From Hevea brasiliensis (lineage: Eukaryota; Streptophyta; Magnoliopsida; Malpighiales; Euphorbiaceae), in assembly GCF_030052815.1 (NCBI RefSeq), contig NC_079498.1, positions 71,162,992-71,226,991 of the forward strand: a DNA stretch of 64,000 nucleotides, written 5' to 3'. The stretch's first letter is position 1; each line of letters starts with the position of its first letter. This document shows positions 55,579 to 64,000 of the stretch, one piece after another. A program made the translations under genes and the position numbers. The notes under the pieces were generated by a model. The model was not told where the DNA came from. It saw nothing but the letters and a program-made list of their open reading frames with translations, and did not search any database.

Positions 55579-58086
55579 TATATTCAAATTATACAATTTC
55601 ATTCAATAAGTTAAAATTCTCAACACAATAAAAATCATAAATCATACAATAAATTTATTTCAAATCTATTTGGAATTGAAAAATAACAAAAGAGTTAGTT
55701 GTGCACAAACCTCAAGTGAGTCGCCTCTTGGCCTTGACTCGGTTCCTCGGGTTCTTTCCCGGTATTCTTTTCAACTGAAACACACAATTTTACAGTATTT
55801 CGTTACTAGAACTTAAAATAAATCCAAAATAATTTTAGCTTCACTTTTACCTAGCTCTAACGCGCTTAACTCGACGTTCTTGAAATTTTGTGTTTCGGGT
55901 TACTATTCACTATACTATTCAAGTCAAATTATTGACTTTCTAAGACTTAATATGTATGGGAACTCCAATTTCACCCACATACCACATTTTGGTCACTAAA
56001 TTTGTTGGTTTTGGTCATTTTCTCAAAACTTAGGTCTTTTAGGCAAAATTGCCAAATAATCAGTTTTGGTGTTTAAAGTTGTACTATTCCATTGGTCACC
56101 TTACTGTTGAAATTTGGAAAAACTTCCTTCATAGAAAATGTTCCCTATTGTCTTATGTTTATTCTCCTTTTTGAATCACTCCAATTGGAGTTTTGTAGCT
56201 CAAGTTATAGCTGAATCATCACATCGCTCATGCTGCAGAATTTATTTCTGGCAGATTTATTGATCCAAATTCGTTCAGCAATTTGATCAAGTTAAGTCTA
56301 TAATTTGGTATAATTTTCTTCATATGAAATGTTCTACTATGTCTTAGGTTTCCATCGTTCAAGAATCACCTAAATCGGAGTTTTCTAAAGAGAGTTATAG
56401 CCATTGAAACTTTACTGTTTATGTGGTAAATCTGCAGTTTTGCAGATTTAGTGAGTCAACTTTGCTCACTAATTTGATTGGGTTAATGGCATAATTTGGG
56501 TTGGTGTTCTTCATGAAAGTTTTAGGTCTATATCTCAACTAATCACTGGTAAAATTTTAGGTCATTTTGACCTGCCTAGCTCGAGTTATGACCCAAACAC
56601 AATTACTATTCATGTGTACTGTTCATACTGCAGATTTTAAAGTTTGGTCAGTTTGTTCACTAGGTTTTAGTCACTTTTTGGGCATGCTTCCTAGATGAAA
56701 ATTGTATCATTTAGTGCCTATTTTCAGTCCCAATTGGTCCCATACCAATTGGACTTGTAAAATTTTATTTTTGGTCCCTCAAAGTTGATTTTTGGTCATG
56801 CTTCATACCCAATCCGAATTTGGCTTTGATTTAAACATTTCTAACACACTTAATTAGGTCACAAATGACCATTTCTTCTCTTAAACTATGTCAAAGACAT
56901 CATTTAGCACTTCTTCACATTTTTGGTCTCTAAACCCTAATGTTCAAAACCCTAATTCATGTCATTTGTTGCATTTAGCTAATTAAACACTTATAACCAT
57001 GCTCCCTTAACTCAATTAAGCTTCCTGACATGTTTAGCTCAAACAAATTTATACTTTGTCCAACCAAACCCTAGCTGTCCAAAATTCTATATAATCCCTC
57101 AACAAATTTTCTTTCCATTTTAAGTTTATTTACAAGCTCAATAAGTTTGAAATGTAAGAATCAAACTCAATTTATCAAATTTGATTACTAACCTTTTATG
57201 TAGAATTTTTTTTTCTTCAAAACTTCTTCCTTTCTTTTTCTTTTTGTTGTCAAGCTCCTTCCCAAGTGACTAGAACAAGTTTTTATGAAGCAAGTATGGG
57301 AGAAGTTGAGGTTTAGTGAGGGTTTCAAAGCTTGAAGACAACTTTAATGGAGGAATTTCCATGGAGATGAGAGGGAGAGGGAAAGTGACGTTTTAAAGAA
57401 GACCTTTATCTCCTTTTTTTTTTCTTTCTTTTCTTTTTGTTTTTATGTCTTTAGGAAGACCAAAAATCTAATTAAGTAAATATATTAATTATTATTTTTA
57501 TGGCATCATGCATGAGGTCATGCATGATGTCATCACCTTTTGACTTTTCCATTTTCTTCTTTTTTTTATTTATTTTTTCTATTAGTTCTTTAATTTAATT
57601 CTCGATTCTAAAATTTTCTTTTATCCAATTTTATTTGACAGTTAGGTCAGGAGTCAGCTCTCGGGGTTAATTGACCAAATTGCCCCTCGTCAGTTCATCC
57701 CGGTTTGTAATTAATTCCATATTTATTTTGGCTCCCTGATCTAATTATTTGACTGACTTAACAGTTCTTTTTCATGATTTTCTCTTTTCCACTGTGTTTA
57801 TAAGGGTCCTAAGGATCGCAGCGTCACATTTACAGTTCAAATTTTGAGTTTAAATCGACTTCGCAGTCGTTCCCGAGACGGTCACCATCACTGTGACTCT
57901 CGGCTCGTTTAACTTCCTATGTTCAGTTTTTCTTGTTTATACTTAACTAATTGGACATTACTAATTATTTGTTTTTATGGTTTATCTAGTTGTCTTAAGT
58001 ATGGTTCTAATCCCCTTAATTGTCCAGACCGACACCGGTCACCGGAACAGTGAAATATACCAGGCTATACAAATAGGGGTGTTACA
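55579..58086 (-). repeat. Gypsy-E 3' LTR, second piece
   Basis: Continues the LTR to GGGGTGTTACA. Between about 55900 and 56800 it carries several diverged repeats of a module with GGTCA, GAGTTATG, ACTATTCAT and CTTCATGAAAGTT-like words. No gene. Confidence 0.88.
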
Positions 58087-58440
58087 ATTCTCCCCTCCTT
58101 AAAATAATTTCGTCCTCAAAATTGTGTTCACTATCTGTCCTCAAATAGTCATACATATTGTTTTCTCGTGTTTTTCTCACATTTCTGTGTAGCTTCATAA
58201 TCGGAATAATGGTCTGTAGCACTTTAACCAACACTATTTACTCATCAATTGCTTACCTCGTGTGCCAAGTTTCTTATGCGCTTCTGTCATAAGTTAGATT
58301 CAATTTCATTTCAATTTTAGAGGTAACCAAATCTGTGTGCTAGTAGATCCACTCTTTCTAGGACCTCGTATGATCCTATGGGGGAGAACTTAGTTTTACT
58401 CTTTTCTTATCAAATCTCTTGATCATTTGATGCAACCTTC
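58087..58440 (-). pseudogene. Gypsy-E decayed 3' end of pol
   Basis: A purine tract lies on the minus strand beside the LTR. Farther in, the text near 58350-58440 resembles the GKLSPRFIxPYEVLERVG segment of integrase only at nucleotide level, with many stops. Also recognisable is the counterpart of the final EATWE region near 58190. Confidence 0.6.
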
Positions 58441-58761
58441 AGTTTAGTTTAGAATATTTTAGTCTTTTCTTGTTGTTGTTTTAACAATTATTTTTCTTTA
58501 TAGTCTTTTTTTTTTATATGACCTTGTTGATCATATATAAACTATTTATCTCTTTCTTGGCCATAGGTCCATAACCATTATCTTACTATCTCCATTTATG
58601 ACCAAGGCCTATGTGCCATTTTGTACTATCTTGTTTGCTTTTGTTTAACTTATTTCCTTCTTGATAAAATAGTTCTGGATATTATTACACGTCTTAAGTA
58701 AGTCATTTGCCCTAGTGGCAAACTCTCATCTAGTGTTTTTCTCATTTCTTACTGTTCTATT
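58441..58761. other. No gene seen
   Basis: A/T-rich sequence, perhaps further decayed Gypsy-E pol. I could not align it. Confidence 0.4.
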
Positions 58762-59313
58762 TGTCGACACTATATTTTGGCTGATCCCCCAAAATTAATA
58801 AACTTTGAAGCCGATCCCCAACACAGTCCCTTTTGCCAACCAACCACACTTCCGATCTCCCCTCAAAAAGAATTTAATTAATACCAAGTCTCCAGGTCAT
58901 TTAAAGTCTCACAGATCCCTCAATCCAATTCTCGAGTCCCCTGATCATTTAATCATATTTCTGATCTTTCTTGTCAAATAAGATTGAACCAACATAAGGC
59001 CTTCGTACCACCAGTCTTATTGCCGATCTCTCATTTAAAAATTTGAGAATGATAAAGGTTTCGACTCGGTTTAAAGATGATCTCGATCTTAAGTGTTCAA
59101 AGCCACATTTCTAATTTTAATTAAGTCCCGTTTCGTAACTGATCTCATGCATATTGTGTTTTCCGATCTCCTACACTTAGATTAATAATCACTTTCAGTT
59201 GTCATTCTAATATGTTCAAACAATCAAGTGCTAATGCAATTTAGAAACTTTCCGATCACAATCAATCATTGAACAAAAAGGGAACTTTCATTTCATTTCA
59301 AAATTTATACAAG

Positions 59314-61180
59314 TCATTCGGCTGGGGGATCACCCCCAGCCTGAACTACATGTTGTTCATTTTCTCTCTCACCTTCAGCCTCCTCTTCGCTATCCTCACC
59401 TTCGTCCTCGGGAGCTAGGTTGGCCATCCAGGAGAAGTCCTCCTCAGGATAACGCTTCTTGAGCTCAGCCAGGAGATCTCTATGAGCATTCACATAAGCG
59501 CCGGCCACTCTGGTCACCATTTCTTCTTCTTTCGCCTTGAGCTCCTCAGCAAGATGAGCGAGTTGAGCAGCTTCATTAGCTCGGAGCGCCTGAACTCCCT
59601 CGAGAACACGATCTCGCTCGGCCAGAACATGAGCTTGCTCGGCCAGCTTGTCCTCATAGAACTTCTTTCGTCCCTCAATTTGAGATATGTAGTCCTGAGC
59701 GGACGAAAGTTGGGATCAGAGAGAAGACATCTCATGACTCATCCTCTCGACTTCCTTACCCAGGCGATGAGCCTTCTCCCGGACCATGTGCTGGTTCACC
59801 AAACACTCCACGTTCAGGCTCATATATCTGGTCAAGATATCATCAAGGTTATCCGGAGATAGCCTATCCCCATCTTCTCAAAGACAGATGGAGGACGCCA
59901 AGACCTTGGAGAAACCAGGGTTCTCTCGAAACGTACGGTTTTTCTCCAACGAGTGGATCAGCACTTGGGCACCACGGGAAAGGGACCTTACAGGAGGTTG
60001 GGAAGGACCCCCTTCCGCACTCAAAGCGACTGGAGGAGGTGGAGGCGGCTCTTCTCGGCGAGGAGGAGATCGGACCACTTCTATGACCGGAGGCCCAGAA
60101 GGTTGAGACGAGCCTTCCTGTATTTCCCCGGGCTCATGACCAGGTGTTTGAAGCAGCTCGGAACGCTTCATCTCCCATACTTTCTGGGAGATCTCTCTCT
60201 TCCGCTTCCAGCTCTCCTTAGAGGCTTCGCCGCTTGCCATACCTGCACAAAGAAGAGGTCAGTGAGATAGCTAAAGTCCAAAGATCTGAGATATAGAAAA
60301 TATTGATGCCGAGATCAGAGAGCTGAAGCCCGCGATCTTGACCAGTGACCAGCTGCATAGTCCAATGGTGTAGCTCAGCCGTCACTGCATCCAAACAAGA
60401 GAACTTTTCTCTGGATGTCTGCTCCTTCAACTCCATTACCATTGCACCCTCTTCCCTATTTAGGGCGATGTGCTTCGTAAGCAAGGGACCTTGATGTAGC
60501 CAGCTCCGAGGGAAGCCCTCAAAAGCGTTCGGAATTTTGCTCCTCAAGATGAAGAAGCGGTTCTTCCAATTCTTCAAAGAGGAAGGTAGATCGGTAAAAA
60601 ACCCACAATGGGGTTTCGCCTGGAAGAACCAATACTCGTCGTCCTTTCGACGAGTTAGCCGGTACAGTTCAGCGAACACCTTTGCCGTGGGTCGGAGCCC
60701 TTTAGCTCGGCATAGGCCTCGGAAGGCTACCAAGATCCGCCACGAGTTCGGGTGAACTTGAGCGATGCACACTTGGTGATATTTCAAAACTTCTTTGAAG
60801 AAGTTGTCCAAAGGGAACCGCAGACCGACCTTTAATTGTTCTTCGTAGACCACCATCATATCGTTCTCCTCGAAGAAGTGATCGGCACAAAGATCTCCGT
60901 GACACTTAATCAATTCGTAGGAATCGGGCCGGATGTTATACTCTTGGCTGAACGACTGTAGGTCGGTTTCTTGCAAGATTGATGGCAGCTCGTCCATGGG
61001 AAGATTTTCCCTCCCCGAAGAAGGCACTTGCCTTGATGGTGCTGGTTGTCCCCGAGCTGGAACAGAGACCCTAGGAAGTTCAGGCTGCGCTCTTGGTCCG
61101 ACCACCTCTACCTCATCGGACGACCACGAGAACTAAATGGAAGGGGGGCTTACTGCTCTCTGACCCTCGGCACCGCTCAT
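59314..61180 (-). pseudogene. Transposase_28 (PF04195-type) protein with coiled coil, three nonsense changes
   Basis: Exon 1 would start at ATG 61180 (MSGAEGQRAVSPPS). The core reads LRFPLDNFFKEVLKYHQVCI, AQVHPNSWRILVAFRGLC and WFFQAKPHCGFFTDLPSSLK, the wording of the Putative gypsy type transposon domain. A phase-1 intron (60342-60243, GT...TTTGTGCAG) joins it to exon 2: a basic, Pro-rich stretch, then a Glu/Lys/Leu-rich coiled coil and an acidic tail ending at 59314. Stops at 61133 (TAG), 59878 (TGA) and 59716 (TGA) break it. The two TGAs look like CGA-to-TGA changes. The role of the protein is unknown; splice sites are inferred. Confidence 0.72.
60243..60342 (-). other. Predicted 100-bp intron
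   Basis: Donor ACTG|GTCAAG and acceptor with a pyrimidine run, TTCTTTGTGCAG|GT. Its removal joins the two coding frames in phase (Gly codon split 1/2), and exon reading frames differ without it. The donor is weak. Confidence 0.55.
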
Positions 61181-61335
61181 TTTCAAGGGAAACAGAAAAT
61201 TTAAACTAAAAGAAAGATCAAAACCCTTATCGAAGCTTGATCGGTGTCGGAGGAACTTGAGAAAACGAGAGAATTCGGAAGTTGTTCGCGAGAGACTGAA
61301 AATGACATAAAGGAGCGACTGGCTAATCCCACCCC

Positions 61336-61343
61336 TATTTATA
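61336..61343 (-). promoter_or_regulatory. TATA box of the Transposase_28 gene
   Basis: TATAAATA (minus strand) in GAGTATAAATAGGGG, 156 bases upstream of the ATG, a good plant-type core promoter position. Confidence 0.6.
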
Positions 61344-61657
61344 CTCGTCCGAGCATTTAATGCTCACGATGTTCCAGGTAGTGCATCGGATAGCGGGACT
61401 AGCCAACTGTTCTGACACGTCTCACGAATATTCTGGAGATTCCATAATGAGATCGGTTAACTATAGAGCGGCAGATTAAGGTGTTTTGAATTACGGATCA
61501 GATAAGTGTTATTCAAAAAAAGAGTTGGATCGGATAAATACTTCAGAGATCGAAAAATAATCAATGCAATAATAATAAAACAACAGTTGTCAAAATAAAT
61601 TTTATTTTCGAAAAGATCTGATTACATCATTTGGGCGATCTCTAGAAATCGGATTAT

Positions 61658-63185
61658 AATTGGAGTTACACTTTTAGTGTTATGGGCTAAAATGCATACT
61701 GCCCTTAAATGCATTGCTTAACATCTATCAATTGCACATTTACTTGCTATAAGTCCACTTCCCTTACCAATTCTGATTTGGTACATTACCAAAACCATTT
61801 ACCACTTCACATTAAAATCACTTTGGGAAGAATACAAATATCCTCAATACACCAAATGAAACTCTAATTCACAAAGTCCAAATACAACCATAAATACACA
61901 TAAACACTCCTAATTGTTACATACAATTTCCACAACCAATTTACATACATATTCATCAATCCTCAATCTCACAATTTACCCAATATCTTCATGAATTTAA
62001 ACACTCATCAAGAAGCCTTAAGGCTGCCGAAATGCTTCACATTGCCAAAGTGTCCATAATTTCGTCAACTTCAATCCCAATTGCACAATCACCACATATA
62101 CATGGAAATAACTTACTAGGACATTAATTACCCTACTCAACATAATTTCCCATCAAATATATGTAAGAATAAATCATCAAATATACAACTCCATGGCTGT
62201 CCAAACTGGATATATCAATAACTCCTCAAAACTTAAAAATTTGTTGACAAAGCAAACACCCATAACATGTTTTCAAACTTTAACAAAGAAATATTCAAAA
62301 ACTCAAACTTACCTATTGTTGGGACTTGCTTAATCTTCACTAAAACTTCTTAATATTGGTATCTACTTCTTCCTTGTGAAGTGGGGATAAATTTTAATGA
62401 AGATAGATGTGGGAAAAGGAGGCTTGATCATGGGATTGTTAAGCTTTGAAGATGGGCGGCCATGGGAGCTTTTCACTTCTTCATTTCGGCATGGGTGAAC
62501 CAAGTGAGGAAGATGAAGTGTTTAGTGGAGCAATTCTGCCCACTAAACACATATTATAATCCTAAGTGGTCCACTTACACCAAATCAAATATATTTTATG
62601 TTTAATTCTCATTTATTCCACATTAAACCCATAATTTTTGCTATTTATTTTATATACCACCAATTTAATTTTTCATTATTTTTTCCAAGTGTAATATTAT
62701 TTATTTTTAATGGACACTTAGGTCAAAAGACAATTAGGGATGTCAAATGACCACAATGCCCCTATTCGGGTTGCATTCCCGATTTTTCGGTAACACCGGG
62801 TTTTGTCTGTTTTTCGATTTGTCACTTTTCCTTGTACTAATTATTTAATTTTTCTTTGATATTTATAATGATATTTATACTTCAATTGATGTCTCTTTAA
62901 GTCCTAAAAATATTTTCTAGGGTTCCCCGCAGTCCAGGGCTAGTCAACGGTCCACGCCGTGACTTCCCGGTGCGGTCACCCATTGCTAGGGTTCTCAGCT
63001 CGCTTAACTTGGTTACATTTCTTTGCTATTATTTTTCCTTTGTTTTTCTTGTATTTTCTTTTCTTGTATTTCATTATTTTATGTCTCCTCACTCATAACG
63101 AAATGTAGTTCTAGGCATCCTAGCTGTCCGGACAACACTGGTCACTGGAACAGTAGAACGTACTACCGAACTTAGGGGTGTTACA
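61658..63185 (-). repeat. Gypsy LTR piece F (Gypsy-A-like, 5' part of LTR)
   Basis: On the minus strand it starts TGTAACACCCCTAAGTTCGG at 63185 and matches the first ~1.5 kb of the Gypsy-A 3' LTR. It breaks at 61658 (AATTGGAGTTACAC) against the Transposase_28 element. The rest of its LTR is not in the window. Confidence 0.88.
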
Positions 63186-63207
63186 AGTCTTGCATAGTTA
63201 GTGAGAT

Positions 63208-63280
63208 AAAGAATGGTTTTCGAGATAAAGAATGGTTTTCGAGACAAAGCATGGTTTTCGAGATAAAGAATGGTTTTTGA
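63208..63280 (+). repeat. 20-bp tandem repeat in LTR G
   Basis: Four near-identical units; Gypsy-D has a shorter, diverged form at about 45530-45590. Confidence 0.85.
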
Positions 63281-63557
63281 ATAGTAAAGAATTATGATTT
63301 CAATTATGATTTATGTATAATTGATTTTATTAGAATTAATCTTATTTCCATATATTATTGGAACTACCTTAAATGTTTAGTTGTGATTTGATAAATTGAA
63401 TTTTGTGATCAAAGTCATTTTATACAAATGATTTATATTATTGGCAATAAACATATTTTGATTTTTAGAATTTGATGAGCATCCAGATTTCCAAATTATT
63501 TGCTGTAAATTTTGTCAATGTATATTGTACTATGTTTTAAATTATAGTTGTACACTA

Positions 63558-63598
63558 CTGAGTTCACCACTCAGCGATAGCTTTGTATGCTGTCGCAG
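63558..63598 (+). other. Conserved double-hairpin module in LTR G
   Basis: CTGAGTTCACCACTCAG (63558-63574) and arms CAGCGATAGC / GCTGTCGCAG (63572-63598), all intact. Confidence 0.75.
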
Positions 63599-64000
63599 GT
63601 GAAAAGAACATAGAGCAGTTGAGTAAGCTTCTTTAAAGACACATTCAGATCAACTCCAGGTAGACTCATGTACACAGGTTTTGATGTATGTATGTAATAA
63701 TATGTATGTAAATTATTTGAGCAGTTGTATAAAAAATCTTGTATAATATTTTAGTATGTAATTAAATGTAAATTATTGTAAATGTAAATTTGAGATTTCA
63801 TTTACTTGTTGTAATATTAATTTTGAGTCTTGTAATCAATGAAATGTTTCTTTTATGATGAGGTTGATTTGATTATTGAGATTTGAGTAATGATATGAAA
63901 TGAAGTTTATTGGAGTTGTATTTGAGAAAACATTTTGGGAGTATTTTCCTTTGCAGGATGGAAGAACTGTTTTCTCAAAATATAGCTGGCACTCTGCCGA

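Larger units (their letters stand above)
43170..58760 (-). mobile_element. Gypsy-E: older chromovirus-like element, 3' LTR split by Gypsy-D
   Basis: The 3' LTR consists of 43170-44621 and 55579-58086 (about 3.96 kb together, TGTCACACC to GGTGTTACA). Internal sequence starts at 58087 with a purine tract on the minus strand and a badly decayed end of pol. The other end is lost before the Transposase_28 region. Confidence 0.85.
58762..61657 (-). mobile_element. Transposase_28-type element remnant
   Basis: Bounded by a possible LTR-like terminus TGTCGACA (58762-58769) and by LTR F at 61658. Contains one minus-strand gene with TATA box and intron, in visibly more G/C-rich DNA, between A/T-rich flanks with many GATCTC/CCGATC words. 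Element class is uncertain: the protein family (PF04195) is labelled gypsy-type, but no pol is seen here. Confidence 0.6.
63186..64000 (+). repeat. Gypsy LTR piece G (Gypsy-D-like, plus strand)
   Basis: Starts mid-LTR (AGTCTTGCATAGTTAG) and matches the Gypsy-D LTR in the opposite orientation. It begins with four ~20-bp units (ATAAAGAATGGTTTTCGAG, 63208-63280) and includes the double hairpin. Runs past the window end. Confidence 0.88.

Noticed and set aside
59482..60270. Plus-strand open frames of 70-126 codons across the Transposase_28 gene
   Set aside because: They mirror the more G/C-rich minus-strand exons; the minus strand carries the family motifs, splice signals and TATA box.
58768..61680. 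CACTA-type transposon ends (CACTATATTTTGG near 58768 and TTTTAGTG near 61673)
   Set aside because: No matching 3-bp duplication, the inner ends are not inverted repeats of each other, and the right-hand TAGTG lies inside recognisable Gypsy LTR sequence.
1..64000. Host genes, tRNA or rRNA genes, microRNA precursors
   Set aside because: Only tRNA-complementary primer sites were found; no cloverleaf, rRNA segment or host protein wording was recognised in any frame.

Overview
This is a plant (dicot-like) nuclear repeat region made almost entirely of nested LTR retrotransposons. I see no host gene, rRNA, tRNA, CRISPR array or bacterial feature. The sequence is A/T-rich. The coding remains are Ty3/Gypsy chromovirus (Tekay/Del-like), Tat-like Gypsy, Ty1/Copia, a LINE ORF1-like fragment and a Transposase_28 (PF04195-type) gene. 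The very long Gypsy LTRs (3.4-4.0 kb) and long-leader Copia would fit a species such as a Euphorbiaceae tree, but the sequence alone does not prove the species.

Layout. 1-11237: Gypsy-A (+), with a left LTR cut by the window edge, a primer site, a gag-pol full of stop codons and a complete right LTR. 11238-19707: Copia-1 (+). Its 5' LTR starts mid-sequence exactly where Gypsy-A ends, so Gypsy-A probably sits inside that LTR. 19708-25715: a minus-strand Tat-like Gypsy (gag/protease remnant plus 5' LTR), interrupted by a solo LTR (22089-25493) with an almost perfect 5-bp target duplication. 25716-27266: A/T-rich DNA with a decayed LINE ORF1 (DUF4283 plus zinc knuckle). 27267-43169: a broken copia (Copia-3) whose leader received Gypsy-C (minus strand), which in turn received Copia-2 (29872-38628, TSD GAATG). 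43170-58760: Gypsy-E (minus), whose 3' LTR is split by the young Gypsy-D (44622-55573, TSD AAATT). 58762-61657: remnant of a Transposase_28 element with an intron-containing pseudogene and its own TATA box. 61658-64000: a minus-strand Gypsy LTR piece (F) abutting a plus-strand LTR piece (G).

How it works together. None of the elements seen here could move by itself. gag supplies the capsid, protease cuts the polyprotein, RT/RNase H copy the RNA from an initiator-tRNA-Met primer site, and integrase inserts the copy. Every copy here has stops, frameshifts or lost catalytic residues. Many of the stops are C-to-T type changes at CAG, CAA or CGA, as expected for methylated, silenced plant DNA.

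The most interesting signals are non-coding. One is a pair of adjacent hairpins conserved, with compensatory base-pair changes, in several diverged Gypsy LTR lineages. A second is an array of about ten identical-stem hairpins in the long Copia leader. Others are a chimeric Gypsy-D body with two mismatched integrase pieces in tandem, a strand-biased TGACC array in the LTRs, and a templated-filler repair scar at the end of Copia-2.
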